Shown: positions 55,381 to 64,000 of the stretch, in pieces
Layout: every line of letters starts with the position of its first letter
Numbering within the stretch: position 1 is the first letter of the stretch
Assembly (NCBI GenBank): GCA_963837165.1
Contig: CAWIMD010000002.1
Coordinates: 186,001-250,000, forward strand
Reading direction: 5' to 3'
DNA: 64,000 nt
Source of the DNA: JAENWD01 sp963837165
GTDB taxonomy: Bacteria; Acidobacteriota; Vicinamibacteria; Vicinamibacterales; JAENWD01
The notes under the pieces: model-generated
Database searches by the model: none
Seen by the model: the letters and a program-made list of their open reading frames with translations, nothing else
What the model was told of the DNA's origin: nothing
Translations under genes and position numbers: made by a program

Positions 55381-57165
55381 CTACGGCCCGCTGCTCCCGC
55401 TGCCGGCTGTCTGCTGCTCCCCGATCCACGCATCGACCCGCCGTTCGAGCACCTCGAGCGGGACCGCGCCGGTCGCCAGCACGGCATCGTCGAAGCGCCT
55501 GAGATCGAAGCGATCGCCCAGCGCCTGCTGCGCGCGAGCTCTGAGCTCCTGGATCTTGAGCTCGCCGATCTTGTAGGCGAGCGCCTGGCCCGGCCACGAG
55601 ATGTAGCGGTCGACCTCGTTGGTGACGTCGAGCTCGGTCTTGGCCGTGTTCTCCATGAAGTACCGGATGGCCCGCTCGCGATCCCAGTGCATGGCGTGAA
55701 TGCCGGTGTCGACCACCAGGCGGACCGCGCGCCACATCTGGTACGTGAGCTGTCCGAACTTCGAGTACGGATCTCCGCGATAGAGCCCCATGTCGTCACC
55801 GAGCGATTCGGCGTAGAGCGCCCATCCCTCGACATACGCGGTGAACCCGGCGTTTCGCCGGAACTCGGGCAGGTCTTTCTGCTCCTGCGCGATCGAGCCC
55901 TGGAGGCAGTGGCCCGGCTCGGCCTCGTGCAGGGTCAGCGACAGCATTTCCCACGTCGGCCGCGTCTCGGGCTTGTAGAGGTTCACGAAGTACGTGGCCG
56001 CGCGCGAGCCGTCCGGTGCGCCGAAATTGGCGTAGGCGGTGGTCACGTTCGGCGCCACGGCATCCGGAATCGGCTGAACGCCATACGGCAGGCGCGGCAG
56101 GGTGCCGATCACCTTCACCAGCTCGGGGTCGATCCGCTTGGCCAGGGCGCGATAGGCCTCGAGCAGCTCCGGCCCGGTGGCATGGAAGAACTTCGGGTCC
56201 GTGCGCAGGTACTGGAAGAACTCCGGCATCGTTCCGCTGAAGCCCGTGTCGGCCTTGACCCGTTCCATCTCGGCGCGAATGCGGGCGACCTCCTTCAGGC
56301 CCAGCGCGTGCACCCGGGCGGGCGTCAGGTCGGTGGTCGTGTAGAGCCGGACGAAGTAGGCGTAGCCCCGTTCGCCGCTGCTCGTCTGCCACCAGCCCGC
56401 CCGGTCGTAGCACGCCGGCAGGTACTCCCGGACGATGAAGTCACGGAGGCGCGCGAAAGCCGGCAGCACGTCCTCGCGCACGCCGGCGAGGCCGGCGGCG
56501 GCCAGGCGTGATCGATCGGCCTCGGTGAACGTCCCGGGCAGGCGCTGGAAGGGCTTGTAGAACCCGCTCGTCTCCGGCGGCGCGGCGAGCATGCGATCGA
56601 GCTGGTCCTTCACGCGCGACACGATCGACTTCGGGAGCAGCACGTTGCGGCGCAGCCCCTCGCGCATCAGGCCGATGTTCTGCTCGATGTAGCCCGGGAA
56701 GCCCGCGAGTCGCGCCAGCCAGTCGTCGTAGTCCCGGACGCTGGCAAACCGCAGCGTGTCGATGACCTGTTCCGTGTTCTGGACACCGCCGTAGGTATCG
56801 GTGCGGATCCACTGGTACCCGAACTGGAAGCCCTCGGTGGTCATCCGGTACTGGTACCGGAACACGTCGAAGTTCGTCTGGTCCGCAGGGGTCAGCTCGG
56901 CGCGCGGGATCGTCTCGAGCTCCGTCAGCACCCCTTCGCGATGCGACTGCCGCGCCTCGAGCGCGCGCACGCTCATGTCGTCCCACCGGTCGTTCCAGCG
57001 GCGGTCGCCGAGCGCGGAGGCGGTCAGCGGGCTCTGCTGCAGCTCCCACTGCCACTCGCGATCGAAGAGCGCGTGCAGGCGGGTGCCGGCGTCCGGCGCG
57101 CCGGCGGAGCGAAGGATCGCGCTGGCCGCCGCGAACAGCGTCAGGGCAAGAATGGCTCGTAGCAT
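55381..57165 (-). CDS. Exported DUF885 protein (putative metallocarboxypeptidase-like)
   Basis: A 594-residue protein with a signal peptide (MLRAILALTLFAAASAILRSAG). DUF885 members carry HEAEPGHCLQ (residues ~415), a HExxGH-like zinc motif, with a downstream Glu in YVEGWALYAESLG, consistent with a peptidase of the M32-like superfamily. They are abundant in soil bacteria and often exported. Substrate unknown. The ATG at 57165 begins the signal peptide; the frame stays open upstream without homology. It is divergent from the enolase-superfamily gene (121 bp). Confidence 0.88.
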   Translation of the reverse strand: MLRAILALTLFAAASAILRSAGAPDAGTRLHALFDREWQWELQQSPLTASALGDRRWNDRWDDMSVRALEARQSHREGVLTELETIPRAELTPADQTNFDVFRYQYRMTTEGFQFGYQWIRTDTYGGVQNTEQVIDTLRFASVRDYDDWLARLAGFPGYIEQNIGLMREGLRRNVLLPKSIVSRVKDQLDRMLAAPPETSGFYKPFQRLPGTFTEADRSRLAAAGLAGVREDVLPAFARLRDFIVREYLPACYDRAGWWQTSSGERGYAYFVRLYTTTDLTPARVHALGLKEVARIRAEMERVKADTGFSGTMPEFFQYLRTDPKFFHATGPELLEAYRALAKRIDPELVKVIGTLPRLPYGVQPIPDAVAPNVTTAYANFGAPDGSRAATYFVNLYKPETRPTWEMLSLTLHEAEPGHCLQGSIAQEQKDLPEFRRNAGFTAYVEGWALYAESLGDDMGLYRGDPYSKFGQLTYQMWRAVRLVVDTGIHAMHWDRERAIRYFMENTAKTELDVTNEVDRYISWPGQALAYKIGELKIQELRARAQQALGDRFDLRRFDDAVLATGAVPLEVLERRVDAWIGEQQTAGSGSSGP

Positions 57166-57286
57166 CGCGGGAGACCGGGTTGCACCGGTCGGACCAGTTG
57201 ATATCATACGCGCCGCGATGACCTCTCGCCGGCGGGGCCCCATGGGAGACCGCCCGGGCACGGCCCGCGAATACAGGAGGCGTGCG

Positions 57287-58678
57287 ATGAAGCGTGCAGT
57301 GCAGGACCTCATGGACCGCCGCGGCTTCTTCCGGTCGATGGGCACCGCCGCCGGCGGCGCCGCGGCGCTGAGCCTGGCGGCGAGCCCCGAGGCCGAGGCG
57401 GCCGAAGCCGCCCGGCTGGTGCAGTCCAACGTGAAGCGGGCATCGGAGCCGTCGGCGCTGAAGATCACCGACCTGCGCGTGGCGGTCGTGGTCAACGCGC
57501 CGATGACGTGCCCGATCATCCGCGTGGACACCAACCAGGGCATCGTCGGCTGGGGCGAAGTCCGCGACGGCGCCAGCGAGACGTATGCCCTGATGCTCAA
57601 GGCCCGCCTGCTCGGCGAGAACCCCTGCAACGTGGACAGGATCTTCCGGAAGATCAAGCAGTTCGGCGGGCCGTCGCGCCAGGCCGGCGGCGTCTGCGGC
57701 GTCGAGATGGCGATGATGGACCTGGCCGGCAAGGCCTGGGGCGTGCCCTGCTGGCAGCTGCTCGGCGGAAAGTTCCGCGACACGGTGCGCCTGTACGCCG
57801 ATACCACCGAGACTCCCGATCCGAAGGAGCAGGGCCGCCGGCTCAAGGCGCGCATGGACCGCGGTCTGACGTTCCTCAAGCAGGACTTCGGCATCGATCT
57901 GCTGAAGGACGTGCCCGGGGCCCTCAGCATGCCGTCGGGCCTCACGCCCTGGGGCGGCGACCGGCTCGAGCACCCGTTCACCGCGGCACAGATCACGGAC
58001 AAGGGCATCGAGTTCCTGTCGGACTGGGTCGGGCAGATCCGCGCGGTGATCGGCATGGACGTGCCGCTGGCGTCCGACCACTATGGCCACATCACCCTGA
58101 CGAGCTGCATCAAGCTCGCGCGTGCGATGGAGACGTGGAACCTCGCGTGGATGGAAGACATGATGCCGTGGCAGTACGGGAACCTGCTGAAGCAGATCCA
58201 CGACGCCGTGGACATCCCGATCCTGACCGGCGAGGACATGTACCTGAAGGAGGACTTCGCGAAGCTGATCGACATGGGCGCGGTGGACATGATCCATCCG
58301 GACCTGGCGAGCTCGGGCGGCCTGATCGAGACCAAGAAGATCGGGGACTACGCCCATGAGCACGGGGTCGCCATGGCGATGCACTTCGCCGGGTCTCCCG
58401 TGTGCTTCATGGCGAACGTCCACACGGCGGCGGCCTCGGAGAACTTCATCGCGCTCGAGCACCACTCGCTGGACGTGCCGTGGTGGGAAACGCTCGCCAC
58501 GAAACCCGACGGCACGCCCTTCGTCGATCACGGCTTCGCGCACGTACCCGACAGTCCGGGTCTCGGCGTGGAACTGAACGAAGCGGTCGTGCGCCAGCAC
58601 CTGCGCCCGGGAACGGGCTATTTCGACCCGACCCCGGCGTGGGACACGGTCCGGAGCAACGATCGGCTCTGGAGTTAG
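57287..58678 (+). CDS. Exported enolase-superfamily (mandelate racemase/muconate lactonizing-type) protein
   Basis: A 463-residue protein with a Tat-type N-terminus (DRRGFFRSMGTAAGGAAALS), then the enolase-superfamily fold: an N-terminal capping domain (LKITDLRVAVVV...), and a barrel with metal ligands in the ASDHYGHIT region (Asp), WMEDMMPW (Glu) and LTGEDMYL (Glu), followed by HPDLASSGGLIETKKIG. Length is slightly above the family (about 400) because of the signal. Substrate is an acid sugar or similar; not assignable. ATG at 57287 has AGGAGG at 6 bp. A 15-bp repeat array begins 7 bp after the stop. Confidence 0.87.
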   Translation: MKRAVQDLMDRRGFFRSMGTAAGGAAALSLAASPEAEAAEAARLVQSNVKRASEPSALKITDLRVAVVVNAPMTCPIIRVDTNQGIVGWGEVRDGASETYALMLKARLLGENPCNVDRIFRKIKQFGGPSRQAGGVCGVEMAMMDLAGKAWGVPCWQLLGGKFRDTVRLYADTTETPDPKEQGRRLKARMDRGLTFLKQDFGIDLLKDVPGALSMPSGLTPWGGDRLEHPFTAAQITDKGIEFLSDWVGQIRAVIGMDVPLASDHYGHITLTSCIKLARAMETWNLAWMEDMMPWQYGNLLKQIHDAVDIPILTGEDMYLKEDFAKLIDMGAVDMIHPDLASSGGLIETKKIGDYAHEHGVAMAMHFAGSPVCFMANVHTAAASENFIALEHHSLDVPWWETLATKPDGTPFVDHGFAHVPDSPGLGVELNEAVVRQHLRPGTGYFDPTPAWDTVRSNDRLWS

Positions 58679-58685
58679 ATTTCAG

Positions 58686-58746
58686 GATTTGATGGGAGGG
58701 ATTTGATGGGAGGGATTTGATGGGAGGGATTTGATGGGAGGGATTT
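58686..58746. repeat. 15-bp tandem array (GATTTGATGGGAGGG)n
   Basis: Four near-identical 15-bp units between the enolase-superfamily stop and the convergent hydrolase stop at 58760. Confidence 0.95.
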
Positions 58747-58759
58747 CACGAGATTCTTG

Positions 58760-59458
58760 TCAACGCCTCGCGCGGACCCAGGCGGCGACGCGATCGGCGA
58801 CGCCGCCGAGGACATCGGCCTCGCTCCGGCCCGAGGACTTCGGCACCGCGAAGCCGTGATCGCCGCCCTCGATGAACTCGAAGTCCACGGGCGCCTCGAG
58901 GCCGGCGAACACCGGCTCGACTTCCGCGCGCGTGCCGAACGCGTCACGCGTGCCCTGGACGAGCAGCACCGGCACGCCTAGCGCCGGCAGATGCGCGGTG
59001 CGCCGCTGTTCCGGCCTGCCCGGCGGGTGCAGCGGATAGCCCAGCAGCACGAGCCCGGCCAGTCGATCCCGCCACGGCTCATCGGCCGGCGAGGCGGCCA
59101 CCTGTGAGGCGATCCGGCCGCCCATGGACTTGCCGCCAATCACCAGGGGCCCGTCGGGCGCCAGGCGCGAGGCGACGAAGGAGGCGACCTCGCGCCAGGT
59201 CTCCTCGAGCAGGGGAGCCCGATCGGGCGTTCTGCGGCGCTGTTCCGTGTACAGGAAGTTGAACGTGACCACCGCCACGCCGCGCGCCGCCACGGAGGCG
59301 GCGACGGTCGTCATGAAGCGGTGGCGCTGGTCGGCGCCGGCACCGTGCGCCAGGATGAGTGTCGCGCCGGCCGCGCGGCCTTCCGGCGCGTAGGCGATGG
59401 CCGTGACCGAACCCCTCGAGCCGACCGGCACGAGGTGGGAGCTCCTGGCCGTCGGCAC
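58760..59458 (-). CDS. Alpha/beta hydrolase (Tex30/KANL3-like)
   Basis: A 232-residue alpha/beta hydrolase with ATLILAHGAGADQRHRFMTT (oxyanion loop), the nucleophile elbow GGKSMGGRIAS (Ser near residue 110), LLVQGTRDAFGT (acidic residue) and GGDHGFAVP (catalytic His). This pattern matches the Tex30/KANL3-like or dienelactone-hydrolase-like group; substrate unknown. The GTG at 59458 lies 3 bp after the stop of the GNAT gene, so the two probably share a transcript. Confidence 0.88.
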   Translation of the reverse strand: MPTARSSHLVPVGSRGSVTAIAYAPEGRAAGATLILAHGAGADQRHRFMTTVAASVAARGVAVVTFNFLYTEQRRRTPDRAPLLEETWREVASFVASRLAPDGPLVIGGKSMGGRIASQVAASPADEPWRDRLAGLVLLGYPLHPPGRPEQRRTAHLPALGVPVLLVQGTRDAFGTRAEVEPVFAGLEAPVDFEFIEGGDHGFAVPKSSGRSEADVLGGVADRVAAWVRARR

Positions 59459-59461
59459 GCG

Positions 59462-59864
59462 TCATCCCTCCTCGAGAGCGGGGTTGTTCCAGAAGAGCGC
59501 GTATTTCTCGTTGAGGCAGGGTCCGAAGTTCAGCCGTTCGAAGAACTCCCGGTTCGACGTGACCACGAGTACCCTGGGGGATGCCGCGACGCTCGGCGTC
59601 GGCGACTGCCGCGGCGGTGAGCGAGGCGCCCAGGCCGCGGCCGCGGGCATCCGCCAGCACGGCGAGGCTCCGCAGCTCGGCGATCTTCTGGCTGTAGACC
59701 TCGAGGCAGCAGCAGCCGACGACCCGGCCGTCGAGCTCGGCGACCCAGAAACTGTCGAGCAGCGGCTCGATGTCGCCGCGCTCGCGGGCCAGGAGCCGAT
59801 CGGTGTTGGCGTTGACGATGGCCAGGATGGCGTCCACGTCGACTGCGGCGGCCCTGCGCACCAT
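59462..59864 (-). pseudogene. GNAT-family N-acetyltransferase, frameshifted
   Basis: Starting at the ATG at 59864 the frame reads VRRAAAVDVDAILAIVNANT and the acetyl-CoA motif ELRSLAVLADARGRGLGASL; the ending VLVVTSNREFFERLNFGP and CLNEKYALFWN lies one frame over. The two join at a run of five G (59576-59580, plus strand) with one extra base; total length is 3n+1. Without the extra base the protein is intact and about 133 residues. Could be phase variation, recent inactivation or a homopolymer error. Family resembles the small acetyltransferases next to argA-type domains. Confidence 0.75.
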
Positions 59865-59931
59865 GGCCGCCCACGCTAGCAGACTCACCTGACGCGGGTA
59901 AAGACTGGACCTTTGGCGATAGACTTGCAGC

Positions 59932-61725
59932 ATGCGGCTCATTTCTCTCCAGTCATCCCGCGGCGACCAGGCCGACCTCCGCCGCACCTACGACGCGGTC
60001 ATCGTCGGCTCGGGCGCGGCCGGCGGCATGGCCGCCTATGTGCTGACGAAGCACGGCCTCGACGTGCTCCTGCTCGAGGCCGGCAAGAAGGTGGACACGA
60101 CCACGGTGCTGAAGTCGATGGAGTGGCCGTACGACCACCCCCGGCGCGGCGACATGCCCGCGAAGTACCACGCGCTGGCGTCCAACGAGTACACCATCCG
60201 CAACCCGCCGTATGCCGCCGGGTCGCCGTACGAGAAGGTCTTCTCGTACGTCCAGGGCTGGGGCGGATCGGATTACAGCACCTCGCTCGTCGTCGACGAG
60301 AAGGACCATCCGTACACCGGCTCCAAGTACGCCTGGGTGCGCGCCCGCGTCCTCGGCGGGAAGACGAACATCTGGGGCCGCCTGGCGCTGCGGCTCTCGG
60401 ACTACGACTTCAAGGGCAAGTCCCACGACGGCTACGGCGAGGACTGGCCGATCAGCTACGCGGACATCGCGCCCTATTACGACAAGGTGGACCTGCTGCT
60501 GGGCATCTCGGGCGTGAAGGAGAACCTGCCGCAGATGCCCGACGGCAGGTTCCAGCGGCCGTTCAAGCTGAACCCGGGCGAGGTCACGCTCCGCCACAGC
60601 CTGCAGAAGATGGGCCGCATCGCCACGCCGTACCGCGCCGGCGTGACGACCGATGGCCTCGTGCACAACAAGTACCGGAGCAAGTGCTACGGGCGCGGCG
60701 CCTGCAACCGGCGCGCAGGCGGCTGCGACATCCACGCCGCGTTCGACTCGCCGACGGGCCTGATCCTCCCCGCCAAGGACACCGGCAAGCTCACGATCCG
60801 GACCAACGCCACCGCGCACGAGGTGCAGGTGGATCCGGCGACAGGCAAGGCGAGCGGCGTCGGCTTCGTGGACACGGTCACGGGCACGTCGTACGTCGCC
60901 AGGGCGCGTGCCGTCCTGCTGGCCGCCTCGACCCTCGAATCGACGCGGCTGCTGCTGGTCTCCAGGTCTCTCCGGCATCCCAATGGCCTCGCCAACTCCA
61001 GCGGCGTGGTCGGGCACTACTTCTGCGAGCACCTGATGGGACCGGGCGTCACCGGCCTGGTCAAGGATCGCGTCGGCGCGCCGAAGACACTGGACGACGG
61101 CCGGCCCGGCGGGTTCTACGTGCCGCGCTTCAGGAATCTCACCGACCGGCGATCCGACTACGTGCGTGGCTACGGCTTCGAGGGCGGCAGCGGATCGTCG
61201 ATGGGGCCGGGCGAGGCGGCCGCCGCGCCCGGCTTCGGCCAGGCGTGGAAGAAACACGTGCGCGACTACGCCGGGGCGTACATCAGCATGGGCGGCTTCG
61301 GGGAGGTGCTGCCGCGATACGAGAACAGCGTCAGCATCGATCCCGACGTGAAGGACCGCTGGGGCGTGCCGGTCCTGAGATTCGACTACCGCTTCGGCGA
61401 CAACGAGAGGAAGATGGCCGCCGACATGGCCCAGACCGCCCAGGAGATGTTCGAGGAGGCCGGCTTCGAGATCGTCGGCGTCGATCGGAAGCTGCTCACG
61501 GAAGGCTGGTCGATCCACGAGCTCGGGACGTCGCGGATGGGCAGCGATCCCGGGACCTCGGCCCTGAACCAGTTCCAGCAGGCGCACGACGTGAAGAACC
61601 TGCTGGTCGTGGACGGCAGCAGCCACGTCAGCGCCTCGTGCCAGAACCCGACGTGGACGATCATGGCGCTGGCCTGGCGATCCTGCGATCACCTGGCGGA
61701 AGAGCTCAGGAAGGGGAACCTCTGA
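59932..61725 (+). CDS. GMC-family oxidoreductase (FAD dehydrogenase large subunit)
   Basis: A 597-residue GMC flavoprotein with the dinucleotide fold YDAVIVGSGAAGGMAAYVL (residues 20-38), LGGKTNIWGRLALRLSDYDF (GMC signature 1-like), CNRRAGGCDIHAAF, and the C-terminal VVDGSSHVSASCQNPTWTIMALAWRS. It resembles the glucose/gluconate/choline dehydrogenases that pair with a small Gluconate_2-dh3 subunit, and such a gene follows with a 1-base overlap. The large subunit has no signal peptide of its own. The substrate is probably a sugar or polyol. Confidence 0.92.
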   Translation: MRLISLQSSRGDQADLRRTYDAVIVGSGAAGGMAAYVLTKHGLDVLLLEAGKKVDTTTVLKSMEWPYDHPRRGDMPAKYHALASNEYTIRNPPYAAGSPYEKVFSYVQGWGGSDYSTSLVVDEKDHPYTGSKYAWVRARVLGGKTNIWGRLALRLSDYDFKGKSHDGYGEDWPISYADIAPYYDKVDLLLGISGVKENLPQMPDGRFQRPFKLNPGEVTLRHSLQKMGRIATPYRAGVTTDGLVHNKYRSKCYGRGACNRRAGGCDIHAAFDSPTGLILPAKDTGKLTIRTNATAHEVQVDPATGKASGVGFVDTVTGTSYVARARAVLLAASTLESTRLLLVSRSLRHPNGLANSSGVVGHYFCEHLMGPGVTGLVKDRVGAPKTLDDGRPGGFYVPRFRNLTDRRSDYVRGYGFEGGSGSSMGPGEAAAAPGFGQAWKKHVRDYAGAYISMGGFGEVLPRYENSVSIDPDVKDRWGVPVLRFDYRFGDNERKMAADMAQTAQEMFEEAGFEIVGVDRKLLTEGWSIHELGTSRMGSDPGTSALNQFQQAHDVKNLLVVDGSSHVSASCQNPTWTIMALAWRSCDHLAEELRKGNL

Positions 61726-62282
61726 TGGAGTCACGTCCGACCGATCTGACCCGCCGCGAGCTGCTGAAGGCGGCCGCTGTGGCCGCGGCCGTGCCGGTGG
61801 TCGCCCGGGAGCCGTTGCTGCACGCGGCCGCCGCCGCCGCCAAGGCGCCGCGCTACTTCACGCCGGCGCAGTTCGCGCTGGTGGACGAGCTCACCGACAT
61901 GCTCATCCCGGCCGACGACCATTCCGGCGGCGCACGCGCGGCCAAGGTGGCGGCCTACATCGACGGCCGGCTGGCCGAGGACTTCCTGCCGGACCGGCGC
62001 GAGCGCTGGGCAGCCGCGCTGGCGCGCGTGGACGCGCTGGCGACCGAGTTGAAGGGCGCGCCGTTCATGCAGCTCTCGCCCGTCGATCGCGTGGCCGTGG
62101 TCGAGCGCATGGCGTCGGAGGAGGTGAAGCCGGAGACCGTCGAAGGGCACTTCTTCGTGGAGCTCAAGAGCCAGACGCGCCGGGGCTACTACAGCTCGAG
62201 CATCGGCATCCACGACGAGCTCGACTACAAGGGCAACGTGATGCAGGAGGAGTACTCCGGCATCGACGTGTCCCGGAGCTGA
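61725..62282 (+). CDS. Gluconate 2-dehydrogenase subunit 3 family protein (Tat signal)
   Basis: A 185-residue small subunit with a twin-arginine signal (LTRRELLKAAAVAAAVPVVA) and the Gluconate_2-dh3 pattern FTPAQFALVDELTDMLIPADDHSGGARAAKV and HFFVELKSQTRRGYYSSSIG. In related enzymes it escorts the folded large flavoprotein through the Tat pathway and helps electron transfer. ATG overlaps the GMC stop (TGATG). No cytochrome c subunit follows; the next gene is convergent lysC. Confidence 0.93.
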   Translation: MESRPTDLTRRELLKAAAVAAAVPVVAREPLLHAAAAAAKAPRYFTPAQFALVDELTDMLIPADDHSGGARAAKVAAYIDGRLAEDFLPDRRERWAAALARVDALATELKGAPFMQLSPVDRVAVVERMASEEVKPETVEGHFFVELKSQTRRGYYSSSIGIHDELDYKGNVMQEEYSGIDVSRS

Positions 62283-62297
62283 CACGCCCGCGACGGC

Positions 62298-63704
62298 TCA
62301 CGCTTCGATCAGGTCGTGCAGGCACTGCACGGCGCGGTCGGCGTCCGCGCCGTCCACCACGAGGCTGATGCTGCACTCCGACGAGCCCATCGCGATCGCG
62401 ATCACGTTCACCCCGGCGGCGCCCACGGCCCCGAACACCCGGCCGGCGATGCCGGGTGTCTGCTGAATCGCGCCGCCGACCACCGTCACGATCACCACGC
62501 GATCCAGGCTCCAGATGCTCTCGATGTCGCTGCGCTCGAGCTCGTGGCGGAACTCGTGCTTGAGCGCGTCCACGACCCCGGCGGCGGCCTGCGACGAGAC
62601 CAGGAAGCAGATGCTCTGCTCGGAGGAAGCCTGCGAGATCATCGAGACGCTCGTCCCGGTCCGCGCGACGGCGCCGAACGCACGGGCCGCGATGCCCGGC
62701 ACGCCCAGCATGCCGCGGCCTTCGATGGTGACCAGGCTCTGCGCGCGGATGGCCGTCACTCCCTTCAGCAGGCGGTCGTCGTCCGCGCTCCGCCCGACGA
62801 CGAGCGTCCCCGGGTGCGAGGGGTTGAACGTGTTCTTGATCCGGATCGGGATGCCGCGCTCGAGCGCCGGCAGCACGGTCTTCGGGTGGAGCACCCGGGC
62901 CCCGAAGTAGGCCAGCTCGGACATCTCGCGATACGACAGTGATTCCAGCGATCGGACGCCCGTCACGACCCGTGGGTCGGCCGTCATGACGCCGTCCACG
63001 TCGGTGTAGATCCAGACTTCCGACGCGTCGATGGCCGCGCCGATGATGGCGCCTGAATAGTCGCTGCCGCCGCGCCCCAGCGTGGTGACCACGCCGTCGG
63101 ACGTGGCCCCGATGAATCCGGTGACCACCGGAACGATGCCGCCGGCGAGCAGCGGCAGCAGAGCCGCCCCGGCCTGGGCGCGCGTGACTTCCATCAGCGG
63201 CACCGCGGCCTGGAAGCTGTCGTCGGTGCGGATGACGGTGGCCGCGTCGACCGGCACGGCGTCGCGGCCGCGCGCACGGATGGCGGCGGCGAGCAGGTGA
63301 ATGCTCATGCGCTCGCCCAGCGACGCGACGGCATCGAGCGCCCGCGGCGAGGCCTCGCCGAGCACGGCCAGCGCGTCGCAGAGCAGCGCCAGCTCGGCCA
63401 GCTGTGCGTGGATGGGATCGAGCGCGGACGCCCGCTCGGCATCCGACAGCGAGAGCGTGGCGGCGGCGGTCTCGTGCTTCTCCCGGAGCATCGCGGCCAG
63501 CTCCCGCACCGTGTCGCGATCTCCGGCGACCGCCGCGGCGGCGCTGGCCAGCAGCGCGTCCGTCACGCCGCTCATCGCGGACGTGACGACCGCGACGTGG
63601 TGGCCGTCCTCCGCCAGGGCCACCGCGATTCCGGCCGCCTGCATCATTGCGTCGGCGCTGCCGACCGACGTGCCTCCGAACTTCACGACGAGTCGCGAAT
63701 CCAT
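62298..63704 (-). CDS. lysC: Aspartate kinase
   Basis: Aspartokinase phosphorylates aspartate, the first step to Lys, Thr and Met. The 468-residue monofunctional protein has VVKFGGTSVGSADAM at the N-terminus, TLGRGGSDYSGAIIGAAIDA and two C-terminal ACT domains (IEGRGMLGVPGIAARAFGAVARTGTSVSMISQASSE and VTVVGGAIQQTPGIAGRVFGAVGAAGVNVIAIAMGSSE) for feedback inhibition. The frame is open further upstream, but the ATG at 63704 is where the family begins. A TATAAT lies 10 bp upstream, so the transcript may have no leader. Confidence 0.96.
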   Translation of the reverse strand: MDSRLVVKFGGTSVGSADAMMQAAGIAVALAEDGHHVAVVTSAMSGVTDALLASAAAAVAGDRDTVRELAAMLREKHETAAATLSLSDAERASALDPIHAQLAELALLCDALAVLGEASPRALDAVASLGERMSIHLLAAAIRARGRDAVPVDAATVIRTDDSFQAAVPLMEVTRAQAGAALLPLLAGGIVPVVTGFIGATSDGVVTTLGRGGSDYSGAIIGAAIDASEVWIYTDVDGVMTADPRVVTGVRSLESLSYREMSELAYFGARVLHPKTVLPALERGIPIRIKNTFNPSHPGTLVVGRSADDDRLLKGVTAIRAQSLVTIEGRGMLGVPGIAARAFGAVARTGTSVSMISQASSEQSICFLVSSQAAAGVVDALKHEFRHELERSDIESIWSLDRVVIVTVVGGAIQQTPGIAGRVFGAVGAAGVNVIAIAMGSSECSISLVVDGADADRAVQCLHDLIEA

Positions 63705-63714
63705 GCAGGGAGGA

Positions 63715-63720
63715 ATTATA
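63715..63720 (-). promoter_or_regulatory. Consensus -10 element of lysC
   Basis: TATAAT read leftward, ending 10 bp before the lysC ATG. No matching -35 was found at 16-18 bp. Predicted transcription start is within a few bases of the ATG. Confidence 0.5.
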
Positions 63721-63734
63721 GACGGAGGTCCGCC

Positions 63735-63775
63735 TTCTTCCCTCGTGCCCTTCCCGCCCTTCGTGTCCTTTGTGT
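63735..63775. repeat. 9-bp purine-rich tandem repeats
   Basis: Four to five imperfect units of the type ACACGAAGG/GCGGGAAGG read leftward, beginning at the stop codon of the sarcosine-oxidase-like gene and ending before the lysC promoter. Confidence 0.75.
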
Positions 63776-64000
63776 TCAGAAGCGCGACAGTCTGAACGGC
63801 GCGAGCGCGCCGGCGGGGGAGCCACCCATCAGGTCGTCGGCGATGAGCTCGGCGAGCGCCGGGGCGAACTTGAAACCGTGGCCGGAGCAGGCCGTGGCCA
63901 GGTACACCGCGGCGCTGCGGGGATGACGATCGAGCAGGAAGTGATCGTCCGGTGTATTCGTGTAGAAGCACACGCTCGCGTCGCATGGCTGCTGCGGCAG
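63776..64000 (-). CDS. FAD-dependent sarcosine/N-methyltryptophan oxidase-like, C-terminal part
   Basis: Only the last 74 residues lie in the window; the gene runs past position 64000. CFYTNTPDDHFLLDRHP is the MSOX/SolA pattern in which the Cys binds FAD covalently, and LATACSGHGFKFAPALAELIADDL closes the FAD domain. Such enzymes oxidise N-methyl amino acids. The stop is followed at once by the purine-rich array; lysC lies 72 bp downstream on the same strand. Confidence 0.85.
   Translation of the reverse strand: MPQQPCDASVCFYTNTPDDHFLLDRHPRSAAVYLATACSGHGFKFAPALAELIADDLMGGSPAGALAPFRLSRF

Overview
The window is high-GC bacterial chromosome with densely packed genes on both strands. It has many GTG starts, ATGA/GTGA overlaps, MacB/FtsX-like permeases of the ADOP type, HAF-repeat and DUF885 exported proteins, and an M56/BlaR1 peptidase system. 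Together these suggest a soil member of the Acidobacteriota, perhaps a Vicinamibacteria/Luteitalea-like lineage. That placement is inference from gene content only; no rRNA or tRNA gene was seen.

Layout. 0-12.6 kb is a housekeeping block: RNase J, then the leftward chain DUF3467-nth-zincin-rsmA, lexA divergent from a PfkB kinase, and the rightward run exported protein-recG-rsmD-coaD-aminotransferase-glcD. 12.6-18.7 kb is accessory DNA. It reads as a leftward integron-type cassette array without an integrase (a CALIN): four attC-like sites, small exported or zinc-ribbon proteins, a DUF4386 membrane protein and a MazF-type toxin-antitoxin pair, interrupted by an IS481 element and a broken IS701-like element. 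19-26 kb holds an ADOP permease, an AraC regulator, a GT39/ArnT glycosyltransferase, a CoA-binding protein and rho.

26-33.9 kb contains a decayed ADOP gene and then the most unusual system here: two exported HEAT-repeat proteins, a BlaI repressor and a BlaR1-type peptidase whose sensor domain is replaced by HEAT repeats. Two promoter-operators of the same design link the two transcription units. A HAF protein and a VapBC remnant follow. 33.9-40.7 kb is a protein-quality cluster (hspR-cbpA-clpB-ftsH, read leftward from a near-consensus promoter covered by a palindrome) with a divergent TerC protein. 40.7-48 kb holds uxaC, a desaturase plus two-component pair with OmpR-type repeat sites, and a large hybrid kinase. 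48-55 kb is an AddAB-like helicase-nuclease pair and OsmC. 55-64 kb holds a DUF885 protein, a Tat-exported enolase-superfamily protein, a hydrolase, a frameshifted GNAT gene, a GMC dehydrogenase with its Gluconate_2-dh3-like partner, lysC and the end of a sarcosine-oxidase-like gene.

A second genome-wide feature shows up repeatedly: short tandem repeat arrays (mostly 7-bp units, also 8, 9 and 15 bp) that start at or within about 30 bp of a stop codon. At least nine such loci are seen, in several unrelated unit sequences.
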